The position numbers and the translations under genes were made by a program. 64,000 nt of DNA from Hyphomicrobiales bacterium (GTDB lineage Bacteria > Pseudomonadota > Alphaproteobacteria > Rhizobiales > Rhizobiaceae). A model generated the notes under the pieces. It was not told the origin of the DNA. It saw only the letters and a program-made list of their open reading frames with translations, and ran no database searches. This document shows positions 16,355-24,305 of this stretch, in pieces (position 1 is the first letter of the stretch; every line of letters starts with the position of its first letter). The stretch lies in the NCBI GenBank assembly GCA_900467685.1, contig UBQX01000029.1, positions 1 to 64,000 of the forward strand. The letters are read 5' to 3'.

Positions 16355-18220
16355 TTATTCCGGCGACCTTCCAGCCGCCGTCCTGAAGATGTCGCGTAGG
16401 GCGGCTTCAAACGCCTCGGGCTTGTTGAAAAACGGCGCGTGTTTGCCATTTTCGATCTCGACGAGGCGATGCGGCCAGCCCTCGCTGCCAGACAGCCGGC
16501 GGATGTAGTCGTGGTTCAGGAACGGATCATCCGCTCCATTGATGATGGCAAACGGAAAGGCGTTGGACCACAGGCGGTTCATCTGTCGCGGCCAGTTAAT
16601 CGTCTGCAGTTTGGTCATCATGTAGACACGCGCCCGTCCGTCGGTGCGTGGCAGGTTCCGGTGCATGAAGGCGCTTTCCGGGCCCTTCGGCGCGGTCGCG
16701 GAACCCGCATAGGCGCGGGCCTCCTCGCTCGTGAAATACTGCTTTCCGCCCAGGACCAGATGCGAATCCGCGTTGTAGCCCGCCGCAAAGTCGTCAGGCA
16801 CGACCGTCAGCGGAGATGTTCCCGCGATCGCCAGCCCGAGAATGCCGATCTCGCCGCGCGCGGCAACCTCAAGCGCCACATAGCCGCCCAGCGACCAGCC
16901 GAACACGAAGGCCTCGCTGACGCCGCAGGCTTTCAAGACCTCCTCGGCGACCTCTGCATAGCCCACCACGTTATAGGTGGTTTCCGGATCGGCATTGGAG
17001 GAGACGCCATGGCCGGGCAGGTCGAAGGCAAGCAGCCGGTAGCTGTCCTTGAGCGAGCGAAACTGTCGAGAAAAGGCTTCCTTGCAGGCCGAGTTTCCAT
17101 GGATGAGCAGAAGGGCTGGTCCGTCCGTGCCGCTGTCGGAAATGGCAATCGATCCGTGGCGCGTGGCGAGATAGGTTTCCCGCGCTCCGCCCATCAGGGC
17201 CTCTCGAGACCTTTTTCCGCTCCATCTCCGCCAGCTTGAAACGGAACTGCTCTTCAGCGCGTCCAGCTTCTCGCGAAGCTCCTGGATCGCCGCCCAGAGC
17301 CCGCCGGGGTAGAAGACAACGACGAGGATGATGATCATGCCCATAATGATTTCCCGCCACGGGCCGAGATTGACCAGCGCTTCAGAGAGGAAAGTGATGG
17401 CGAAGGCCGCCACGATCGGCCCCCAGAGGGTTGCTGCACCGCCGACAAGCAGAATCGACAGGATGGTCGTCAGAAATCCGGTGCCATAGACATCGGGTGA
17501 AGCCACCCGGACATAGGAGCCGTAGAATCCGCCGGCAAGTCCGGTGAAGAATGCGCTGGCGGCAAGCGTCAAAGTGCGGGTCCGCGCTTCGGAAACGCCG
17601 CGGGAAATCGCATAGAATTTGTTGTCGCGGAGTGCGATTGCCGCACGTCCCAGCCGCGAACGGATGACCACGTGAAGGAAGACGGTCGAGACCACCAGAA
17701 GCGCCAGCGCAGTGTAGTAATAGCCGATCTTGCCATCGCGCAGAAACGGATAGGTGCCGAGTTTCAGGCCGGGCAGCGAGGCGATGCCGGACGTGCCGCC
17801 GGTGAATTGCGACTGGCTGACCGTGATCTGATAAAGCAACTGGCTGACGGCCACGGTGACCAGGATGACATAGACGCCGTCGAGCCGCAGCACGGGCAGT
17901 GCTATCGCGACAGCGAGGCACACGGCTGCCAATCCTCCCAGAAGAATGGCGAACCAGGGCGAGATGCCGAGAAACTTTGCCGTCAGGGCAAAGACATAGA
18001 GCCCCACCGCAAAAAGCGCACCATGCGCGAAATTGAAAAGCCCGCCGAAGCCGAGCGACAGGTCCCAGCTTGACGCGACGATCGCGTAGATGAAGGCGAG
18101 GACCAGCAGGTGACGCGTATAGGCCTCGTGGATGAAGAGCGGCGCAAGGGCGGCGGCGGCGACGAGAATGATGGTCGGCCACAGGCCTTTTGTGCGGTGA
18201 AAGGGCGGATCGTAACGCAT
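16355..18220 (-). CDS. LivM-type ABC permease fused in frame to an alpha/beta hydrolase
   Basis: One uninterrupted 621-residue frame. Residues 1 to about 320 are a branched-chain-amino-acid-type permease ('SWDLSLGFGGLFNFAHGALFAVG', 'GLAGGFYGSYVR', 'LLVGGAATLWGPIVAAF', 'FYPGGLWA'). Residues about 345-621 are an alpha/beta hydrolase with oxyanion segment 'LLLIHGNSA', nucleophile Ser443 in 'GWSLGG', acid Asp564/565 in 'NGADDPF' and His594 in 'NGKHAPFF'. The linker is short and charged ('SSWRRWSGKRSREALMGG'). An internal ATG at 17194 could also start the hydrolase alone. The hydrolase would sit on the cytoplasmic side, placed to act on the imported compound. A sequencing error that removed a stop cannot be excluded. 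Confidence 0.85.
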   Translation of the reverse strand: MRYDPPFHRTKGLWPTIILVAAAALAPLFIHEAYTRHLLVLAFIYAIVASSWDLSLGFGGLFNFAHGALFAVGLYVFALTAKFLGISPWFAILLGGLAAVCLAVAIALPVLRLDGVYVILVTVAVSQLLYQITVSQSQFTGGTSGIASLPGLKLGTYPFLRDGKIGYYYTALALLVVSTVFLHVVIRSRLGRAAIALRDNKFYAISRGVSEARTRTLTLAASAFFTGLAGGFYGSYVRVASPDVYGTGFLTTILSILLVGGAATLWGPIVAAFAITFLSEALVNLGPWREIIMGMIIILVVVFYPGGLWAAIQELREKLDALKSSSVSSWRRWSGKRSREALMGGARETYLATRHGSIAISDSGTDGPALLLIHGNSACKEAFSRQFRSLKDSYRLLAFDLPGHGVSSNADPETTYNVVGYAEVAEEVLKACGVSEAFVFGWSLGGYVALEVAARGEIGILGLAIAGTSPLTVVPDDFAAGYNADSHLVLGGKQYFTSEEARAYAGSATAPKGPESAFMHRNLPRTDGRARVYMMTKLQTINWPRQMNRLWSNAFPFAIINGADDPFLNHDYIRRLSGSEGWPHRLVEIENGKHAPFFNKPEAFEAALRDIFRTAAGRSPE

Positions 18221-19107
18221 CAGACCGACCTTTCCCGGCGTCCGAACAGGCCTTCCGGCTTGACGACGAGAACGGCAATCATCAGCACGAAAAGCACGGC
18301 CGGCGTCCAGTAAAGACCCACGGCATAGGTTGAAAAGGCCTCGATGATGCCGACCAGAAAGGCGGCATAGATGGGCGAGGTGAAGCGGGCGACGCCGCCG
18401 AGGATGACGACGACAAGCGCCTTCTGCAGCGGATCGTCTCCCATGTTGGGCGTCATGAAGCGGATGGAGCCGATGAAGACGCCGGCAAGGCCCGCAAGCG
18501 CTGCGGCAAGGCCGAAGGTGGCGGCATAAAGCAGGGGCACGTTCAGCCCCATCAACTGCGCGGCCTCGCGGTTCTGCGCGACGGCGCGCATGGACCGGCC
18601 GAGCGGCGTTTTCAGGAGAAACCAGCCGAGTGTTGCAAGCGTCAACGTCACGATCAGCACCATCAGGCCTTCATTCGCCGTGATGCGGAAGAGACCCAAT
18701 GACAGGTCGCCGGACGCCGGCAGCACGATCTGTTTCGAACGCGGCCCCCACATGACGTTGATGAGGTTGATCAGCACGGTCGCGCCGGCCAGCGTCGTGA
18801 TCACCGTCAGAAGAACGATATTGGGCTTCCGCTCGAACGGCTTGACCAGCAGGAACTGGAAGATCACGCCGATGACGAACATGGCGATGACAGTGACCAC
18901 CGCACTGACCAGAAAGCCGAGGCCAAACGCATCCGGGTTGCCGATCTGCCAGGCGATATAGGCGCCCAACACAATGAAGGCGCCGTGCGCAAAATTGAAG
19001 ATGCCGAGCGTGGTCCAAACCAGTGCAAGGCCGAAGGCCATGAGCGAATAAAGCACGCCGAGCACAAGCCCGCCGGTCAGTACCGCGATGAAGGCAGAGA
19101 GTTCCAT
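18220..19107 (-). CDS. Branched-chain amino acid-type ABC permease (LivH-like)
   Basis: A 295-residue hydrophobic permease with the LivH blocks 'GVLYSLMAFGLALVWTTLGIFNFAHGAFIVLGAYIAW', 'RAVAQNREAAQLMGLNV' and 'VVVILGGVARFTSPIYAAFLVGI'. It would pair with the LivM half of the fusion protein; the two genes abut at 18220. Three bases separate it from the livF gene upstream. Confidence 0.92.
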   Translation of the reverse strand: MELSAFIAVLTGGLVLGVLYSLMAFGLALVWTTLGIFNFAHGAFIVLGAYIAWQIGNPDAFGLGFLVSAVVTVIAMFVIGVIFQFLLVKPFERKPNIVLLTVITTLAGATVLINLINVMWGPRSKQIVLPASGDLSLGLFRITANEGLMVLIVTLTLATLGWFLLKTPLGRSMRAVAQNREAAQLMGLNVPLLYAATFGLAAALAGLAGVFIGSIRFMTPNMGDDPLQKALVVVILGGVARFTSPIYAAFLVGIIEAFSTYAVGLYWTPAVLFVLMIAVLVVKPEGLFGRRERSV

Positions 19108-19109
19108 GG

Positions 19110-19892
19110 TCAGCCTTGCCTCCGTCCAAAAAGTTCCGCCATCAGCGTTTCGTGATCCGGGATCTGCGCATTTGTCAGCCGGCGCGAGATCGAGCCGTGG
19201 TCGAAGACGTTGAGATGATCGACAAGGCCGCGTAAGAATTCGATGTCCTGATCGATGAGGATGATCGGGGTGCCGGCGCGGCGGATCGCATGCACGGCGT
19301 CGGCGAGCTCCTGCCGGAGCTTCGGCGAGAGACCAAGCGTCGGTTCGTCGAGGATCATCAGCTTCGGGACGGCGAGCAGGCCGCAGGCCATGGACAGCAT
19401 CTGCCGCTCGCCGCCTGACAAAAAGCGTGATTTGGATTGCAGCCGTTCCTTCAGCCTCGGGAAGAGGGAGAAGACGGCATCCGGCTCCGGCTTGCGCCCG
19501 GCAGCCAGCGCAACGCCCGGCGCGATGGACAGGATTTCCGCAACCGTCATGTCGGGAAAAAGCGTGGAGCCCTGTGCCACATGAATGAGCCCGGCTCGTG
19601 CCACCTTCTTCGGATCCATGCGGCGGCGCACGAGAATATCGTAATTGAGATTACGCGAGCGTCGCGCCTTGCGCTCGCCCGGAGCCGCGAGATCCTGTTC
19701 TTCGAAGACGATCCGTCCGGCCCAGGGATCGATGATGCCCGACAGCGTCTTCATCAGTGTCGTCTTGCCGTGGCCGTTCGGGCCAAAGAAGCCCACACAT
19801 TCGCCGGCCCCGACCGTCAGGTTGACATCCTTGAAGATCTGCACTGGCTCATACCCGCCGCTGAGCCCGATGACCTCAAGCAGCGCGGTCAT
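19110..19892 (-). CDS. ABC transporter ATP-binding protein (LivF-like)
   Basis: A 260-residue ATPase: Walker A 'GPNGHGKTT', signature 'LSGGERQML', Walker B 'LMILDEPTLGLS', switch His region 'ILIDQDIEFL'. An insertion around residues 70-95 ('ERKARRSRNLNYDILVRRRM') is longer than in the other LivF proteins of the window. Its ATG overlaps the livG stop (ATGA). Confidence 0.92.
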   Translation of the reverse strand: MTALLEVIGLSGGYEPVQIFKDVNLTVGAGECVGFFGPNGHGKTTLMKTLSGIIDPWAGRIVFEEQDLAAPGERKARRSRNLNYDILVRRRMDPKKVARAGLIHVAQGSTLFPDMTVAEILSIAPGVALAAGRKPEPDAVFSLFPRLKERLQSKSRFLSGGERQMLSMACGLLAVPKLMILDEPTLGLSPKLRQELADAVHAIRRAGTPIILIDQDIEFLRGLVDHLNVFDHGSISRRLTNAQIPDHETLMAELFGRRQG

Positions 19893-20671
19893 TGTTTCTT
19901 GCCCAGATAGGCTTCCACAACACGCGGCTCGGCGATGACGGCCTCCGGCGTGCCGATCGCGATCAACTCGCCCTGGTCGAGGACGGCCAGGCGATCGGAC
20001 ACGGCGGTGAGCAAAGGCAGGACATGCTCGATGAGCAGGATTGTCATGTCTGCCTCCTTCAGCTTGAGGATGAGCGCCTGGATGCGTGCGATCTCATGCG
20101 GCGTGAGACTTGAAGCGGGCTCGTCGAGCAGCAGTACACGCGGCTTGAGCGCGAGCGCTGCTGCAATCATCACCAGCTTGCGCAGGAAGACGGGCAGGGC
20201 GCCTGCAGGCGTGTTATGCAGCGTGGCGGGAAAGCCGGCCTGATCCAGCGCCAAGATGGCGGCGGCAACGTTATCGCGATGCGTGCCGCCGGCGCTCGAA
20301 TTCTCCACCGTGGTCAGCACGTTGTCGACGGCGGAGAGCGACGGAAAGACACTCTCGCGCTGGAATGTCCGCGCCACGCCGCTGCGGGCAATGTCGTGCG
20401 CCTTGCGGGTCAGGATGTTCTTGCCCTCGAGCAGGACTTCGCCGCGATCGGCTGCAAAGGGCACCTTCGTCATGATGTTGAAGAAGGTGCTCTTGCCGCT
20501 GCCATTGGGGCCGGCAATGCCGAGAATTTCGCCCCGGTCGATCGAGAGGTCGAGTTGTCGCACGGCATGAATGCCGCCAAACGACTTTCCAAGGCCCTTG
20601 ATTTCGAGAAAGGCTGCCAATGCATCATTCCGGTGAAAATGGTTGAAAGTCATGCGCGATTGCAGGCACAT
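19889..20671 (-). CDS. ABC transporter ATP-binding protein (LivG-like)
   Basis: An ATPase of up to 260 residues: Walker A 'GPNGSGKST', Q-loop region 'GVARTFQRESVFPSL', Walker B 'VLLLDEPASSL' and switch His in 'LLIEHVLPLL'. The classic LSGG signature is replaced by 'GALPVFLRKLVMIAAAL', as is common in LivG. The first 18 residues precede the usual family start; ATG 20653 is an alternative. It lies 21 bases from the binding-protein gene. Confidence 0.9.
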   Translation of the reverse strand: MCLQSRMTFNHFHRNDALAAFLEIKGLGKSFGGIHAVRQLDLSIDRGEILGIAGPNGSGKSTFFNIMTKVPFAADRGEVLLEGKNILTRKAHDIARSGVARTFQRESVFPSLSAVDNVLTTVENSSAGGTHRDNVAAAILALDQAGFPATLHNTPAGALPVFLRKLVMIAAALALKPRVLLLDEPASSLTPHEIARIQALILKLKEADMTILLIEHVLPLLTAVSDRLAVLDQGELIAIGTPEAVIAEPRVVEAYLGKKQ

Positions 20672-20692
20672 GACGTGAGTTGTCCGTGGCGC

Positions 20693-21943
20693 TTACTTTT
20701 TCACCCATGGCGGTGCGACAAAGGCGCCGTTCGCGTATTTCGCGGGACCAACCAGAACCCGCTTGCCATCGACAATTTGCCAGAACGAGGTCGGCACGTA
20801 GTCGTTGCCGGTCAGCGCCACATGGGTCTTCGGATCGAACTTGATCGTGCCGGCGACGGTTTCCTTCGTCATCGCGCCGATCGCCTTGCCGATCTCTTCA
20901 TGCTTCTTCGGATCGCCGACCTGCTTCAGCGCATCGAAATACATGTTCGTCATCTCGTAGAGACCGACGCCATAGGCCCCGCTCTCGATGCCAAACTTCG
21001 ACTTGTATTCCGCAAGCAGCTTCGGCCCGCGCGGCCATTTCGGCGTGTCGAGCGCCGCGCCGATCATGTCGTAGAGAACGCCCGTCGACTTCTCGCCGGT
21101 GAGCTTGACGAATTCCGGAACCGAAGGGGCATATTGCAGGAAGACGAGGCTGTTCGTCGGGTCTTCCAGGAATTGCTTCAGGAAGAGCGCCGAATTGCCC
21201 GGCAGGTAATCCGTGTTGATGACAAGGTTCGGCTTGGTCTCGCGCACCTTGGTCAGGATGGAGCGCCAGTCGGAAACCTCGCCGAAGGGCACGATTTCAT
21301 CCACGGTCAGCTTCCAGCCATCGGCGGCGAAGACCTTCTTCATGCCTTCCGAAATGCCCTTCGAATAGGGATTGTCGGAGGAGATGATCGCCACCGTCTT
21401 GTCGGCGATATTGGCTTTGCCCTGGGCGGCGAATTCCTTCACGACCGGCAAAAGGTCGGTCACGTAGCCGCTGAAATCGGCGGTATAGGACCAGCAGCAC
21501 CAGTAATCGTCCGGCGCCTTGCTGACGATGGCGGCGACCGAGGGCGAGGGGCCGGCCGAAAGGTAGGGAATGCCGTATTCCTTGAAGAGATCGATCTCGA
21601 ACATGGACAGGTTGGCATAGCCAGTCAGCACGGCTTCCACGCCATCGGTGCCGGCAAGCCGTTCCACGGCGCTGGTCACGTTGGCGGCGGAGCCGTCCTT
21701 GACGTCGGCGGTCACGACTTCGAACGTGTGGCCGGCGACGCCGCCATTCTTGTTGGCTTCCTCGACGGCCCAGGTCACGCCGTTGACGAATTCCTGTCCG
21801 TCGGAGGCGCTGGGGCCTGTCAGAGGGGCGAGCACGCCGATCTTGACGGTATCGGCGGCTATCGCGGTGCAGGCGGCAAGAGAAAAGGCCGCGGCGGCGG
21901 CCAGACGCGTGATGTGTCGGAGAATGAGCGGATGTTTTTGCAT
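20693..21943 (-). CDS. ABC transporter substrate-binding protein (HAAT, Leu/Ile/Val-binding family)
   Basis: A periplasmic binding protein of 416 residues. It begins MQKHPLILRHITRLAAAAAFSLAACTAIA with cleavage likely before DTVKIGVLAPLTGPSA, the family's opening strand. ATG 21943 is chosen because AAGGGGA lies at proper spacing; the longer start at 21973 lacks a site. 'NGVTWAVEEANKNGGVAG' and 'ISSDNPYSKGISEGMKKVF' are typical. It is the first gene of the operon and sits 104 bases from the divergent luxR-type gene. Confidence 0.9.
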   Translation of the reverse strand: MQKHPLILRHITRLAAAAAFSLAACTAIAADTVKIGVLAPLTGPSASDGQEFVNGVTWAVEEANKNGGVAGHTFEVVTADVKDGSAANVTSAVERLAGTDGVEAVLTGYANLSMFEIDLFKEYGIPYLSAGPSPSVAAIVSKAPDDYWCCWSYTADFSGYVTDLLPVVKEFAAQGKANIADKTVAIISSDNPYSKGISEGMKKVFAADGWKLTVDEIVPFGEVSDWRSILTKVRETKPNLVINTDYLPGNSALFLKQFLEDPTNSLVFLQYAPSVPEFVKLTGEKSTGVLYDMIGAALDTPKWPRGPKLLAEYKSKFGIESGAYGVGLYEMTNMYFDALKQVGDPKKHEEIGKAIGAMTKETVAGTIKFDPKTHVALTGNDYVPTSFWQIVDGKRVLVGPAKYANGAFVAPPWVKK

Positions 21944-22047
21944 TTCGGTCCCCTTTTCAGCTTTGGCCGCCATACTAGAGGACTTGAATTCATCACCTGA
22001 ACTGTGAAACTTTATAAATCGGTGGGCTTAACCTGTCGGAGAGGACC

Positions 22048-22767
22048 ATGGGAATCGTCGAGGGCGCATTCGATCCTACATCGACACAGACCATTGCCGA
22101 ACTGCAGCAGGTCGCGAGCGACTTCGCGCGGAGCATAGGGTGCGACTATTTCGGCTATCTGCTGACGCGATTGCCCTCGGGCCTTGCTGTCGAAGACGAC
22201 ACGTTCATCACCGATTATCCGGAAGAATGGATCACGCGCTACAGGCAGCGCAGCTACAAGTTCTACGATCCCGTCGTGACGATCTCGCGGACGTCGCGTC
22301 TGCCGTTCTATTGGGGCGGGCGTGGTTTCCTCCAGCCGTATAACAAGGCGGAACGTCACGTTTTCCACGAGGCAAGCGAATACCGGATCCTGGAAGGGTA
22401 TGGCGTTCCCGCCGCAGGTCCGGAAGGCGATAGTGGCATCTTTTCGGTGACCGTGCGTCAGCGCAACCAGATCCGCGAGATGGTGGCCGAGGAAACCGCC
22501 AGGCTCCAGCTTTTTGCGGCTCAATTTCACGATGCGGCCGTGCGCCTGGTCCTGCATCACGATCGACGCGCGGAAACCGCGCTGACGAAACGCGAGAAGG
22601 AAGTCTTGAGCTGGACCGCCGATGGCTTTTCGAGCGAAGCGGTCGCAGCCCGCATGGGCCTCAGCGCTTCGGCCGTGAACTACCATATCACCAATGCTTG
22701 CCGCAAAATTGGTGCCAGCAACAAGGTACAGGCCGTCGCGCTGGCGATCCGTCGCAATCTCCTGTGA
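22048..22767 (+). CDS. LuxR family solo regulator with autoinducer-binding domain
   Basis: A 239-residue LuxR protein: an autoinducer-binding domain (about 15-165) and a GerE-type helix-turn-helix (about 175-235, 'LTKREKEVLSWTADGFSSEAVAARMGLS'). The residues that contact acyl-homoserine lactones in TraR/LuxR appear intact: Trp61, Tyr65 (W-x3-Y spacing), Asp74-Pro75 and Trp89. No luxI-like synthase is in the window, so it would be a solo sensing a foreign or self signal made elsewhere. It is divergent from the transporter-hydrolase operon and probably controls it. Plant-responsive LuxR solos often lie next to an alpha/beta hydrolase and an ABC importer, but usually carry substitutions at the Trp and Tyr kept here. 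Confidence 0.88.
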   Translation: MGIVEGAFDPTSTQTIAELQQVASDFARSIGCDYFGYLLTRLPSGLAVEDDTFITDYPEEWITRYRQRSYKFYDPVVTISRTSRLPFYWGGRGFLQPYNKAERHVFHEASEYRILEGYGVPAAGPEGDSGIFSVTVRQRNQIREMVAEETARLQLFAAQFHDAAVRLVLHHDRRAETALTKREKEVLSWTADGFSSEAVAARMGLSASAVNYHITNACRKIGASNKVQAVALAIRRNLL

Positions 22768-22824
22768 TCAGGTGCCCTGAATACACGCACTGCCGACGCG
22801 CTCTGTGTTCAACTTCTGCTGTTT

Positions 22825-23090
22825 TCAGGCACTGACAAAGATCTCATTCACAGGCTGGTTTTGCGGCGCGATGTTGAAGACCACGGCAAATTGGGTTTGC
22901 ATCATGCCGCTGGTCAGCCAGTTGATGAAGACGGGTGCGGCGGCCTTTTGCTTGGCGTTTGCCGGGATGGCCACGACATTGCTGACGTGGGCAGCCTAAG
23001 TCCGAGCATATATCCTGATGTCTTTGGCCACTTCGCCCTTGACCGACCGACCGACGGTCTTGTTATCCCGGTAGGCCATCGCACAACCCC
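22825..23090 (-). pseudogene. Remnant of an ABC transporter solute-binding protein (C-terminal end)
   Basis: On the minus strand the frame reads ...KGEVAKDIRIYART, an in-frame TAG (around 22997-22999), then AAHVSNVVAIPANAKQKAAA, then PVFINWLTSGMMQTQFA, and stops at 22825. 'IPANA..KAAA.VF.NWLTS..Q' is the standard end of family-1 solute-binding proteins. The front of the gene is gone and a stop interrupts what is left. The rest of 22768-23263 holds nothing else I recognise. Confidence 0.5.
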
Positions 23091-23263
23091 TGTTGTCATA
23101 GTCGAGCCGTTGTTGAAAGCGTCGCCGCTAGACCTGATTGTGCGATGGGAGTTGCCCATGTCCGCGCCGCACTCGCATGACCGCAGCGCTCGCTGTTAAC
23201 GGCGGACAAAACCGGCCACGTGGCGGAACAGGGTCGGCGGCGGGCTCATACCGTTCAAGAACG

Positions 23264-24175
23264 TCACGCCTTGAGTTCGGACCCGGCGATGATTTCCTGG
23301 AAGCGGGCAACGGCTGTGTGGTCCTGGCCGCGCCCCAACGTCTTTTGCGCCGCTGACCAGAGTTCGAGGCATAGCGAAGCATAGGGCGTCGTCGTATCGG
23401 TTTCCGATGCCACGCCCAGCGCTATGCCCAAATCCTTCACCATAAGATCGAGGCCGAAGCCGGCGTCGAATTTGCGCGACAAAACGAACTGCTTGAACTT
23501 CTTCTGGGTCGAATTGTTCATCCCCGTGGAGGCGTTAAGAACATCCACCATGATTTCCGGCGAGAGGCCGAAGCGGCTGCCGATCAGTAGGGCCTCGATG
23601 CCAATGAGAAAGCCGCCGGCGCTGACGAGATTGTTCAGCGCCTTCATGGCGTGCGCCGCGCCGATGCCGCCGACCACGGTGAGGCTCGAACCCATGCGGG
23701 CGACCAGAGGACGCACCTTTTCAATGATATCCGGATCGCCGCCGAGCATGATGGCAAGTTCGCCCGTCTTGGCACGCGGAACGCCGCCGGAGACGGGAGC
23801 ATCGACGAGCGCAATGCTCATCGCGGCCAGGCGCTCGGCAATCGCGCGGGTCTGCGTCGGCGCGCCGCTCGACATTTCAACAATGACGCTGCCGGGCTTG
23901 AGCGCTGCGGCAAGGCCGTTTTCGCCGAAGAGCACGCTCTCGACGATGCTGCTGGTCGGCAACATTGTGACTACAATGTCGGAGGCGTGGCCGACATCGG
24001 CGGCGGAGCTGGCAGCAGTTGCGCCGATTTCGGCGGCGACCTTCTCCGTGGTCTCGGCATTGGCGTCCAGCACGGTGAGAGCATAGCCGCCGGCCGCCAC
24101 ATTCTTCGCCATGGGGGCGCCCATGGCCCCAAGTCCGATAAAGCCGATTTTCGGCAGCCCGTCTTGTTCGCTCAT
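23264..24175 (-). CDS. NAD(P)-dependent oxidoreductase, 3-hydroxyisobutyrate dehydrogenase family
   Basis: A 303-residue beta-hydroxyacid dehydrogenase. The nucleotide-binding loop 'IGFIGLGAMGAPMAKNV' is at the start, the substrate loop 'DAPVSGGVPRAKTGELAIM' is near 120, and the catalytic Lys is in 'GAAHAMKALNNLVSAG'. It would oxidise a 3-hydroxy acid such as a 3-hydroxyisobutyrate, tartronate or glycerate analogue. It is divergent from the lactonase-like gene, and the shared 130-base gap carries the TTGTCATACAA operator, so it likely belongs to the same regulon. Confidence 0.9.
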   Translation of the reverse strand: MSEQDGLPKIGFIGLGAMGAPMAKNVAAGGYALTVLDANAETTEKVAAEIGATAASSAADVGHASDIVVTMLPTSSIVESVLFGENGLAAALKPGSVIVEMSSGAPTQTRAIAERLAAMSIALVDAPVSGGVPRAKTGELAIMLGGDPDIIEKVRPLVARMGSSLTVVGGIGAAHAMKALNNLVSAGGFLIGIEALLIGSRFGLSPEIMVDVLNASTGMNNSTQKKFKQFVLSRKFDAGFGLDLMVKDLGIALGVASETDTTTPYASLCLELWSAAQKTLGRGQDHTAVARFQEIIAGSELKA

Positions 24176-24245
24176 CTGCTAGTGTCTCCTCGCTATGCGT
24201 CGAAGGCGAACCGCGGAATATCTGCACGGCCAGCCCAATTTGAGA

Positions 24246-24256
24246 TTGTCATACAA
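24246..24256. promoter_or_regulatory. GntR-type operator, copy 1 (TTGTCATACAA)
   Basis: TTGT-CAT-ACAA is palindromic and fits the FadR-subfamily operator form TNGTNNNACNA. A further TATGACA half lies 15 bases on, opposing the TGTCATA within the site. It sits between the divergent HIBADH-like and lactonase-like genes. Three more copies occur at 25.1, 37.8 and 42.5 kb. Confidence 0.65.
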
Positions 24257-24305
24257 CATGATGATATGACATATCAAGAGCATCAAGACACGGGAGGAGC
24301 CGGAC

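Noticed and set aside
20216-22000. A 594-codon open frame on the plus strand, and similar long frames at 27083-28573 (minus), 38298-39185 (minus) and 52970-54190 (plus)
   Set aside because: They lie antisense to clear transporter or dehydrogenase genes, have Asp/Arg/Gly/His-rich composition typical of GC-rich reverse frames, and show no family motifs.
21944-22047. A lux box between the LuxR gene and the transporter operon
   Set aside because: ACCTG occurs twice but in direct orientation and without a symmetric partner; no convincing 18-20-bp palindrome was found.
22012-22686. A 224-codon minus-strand frame opposite the LuxR gene
   Set aside because: The plus strand encodes intact autoinducer-binding and GerE motifs; the reverse frame has none.
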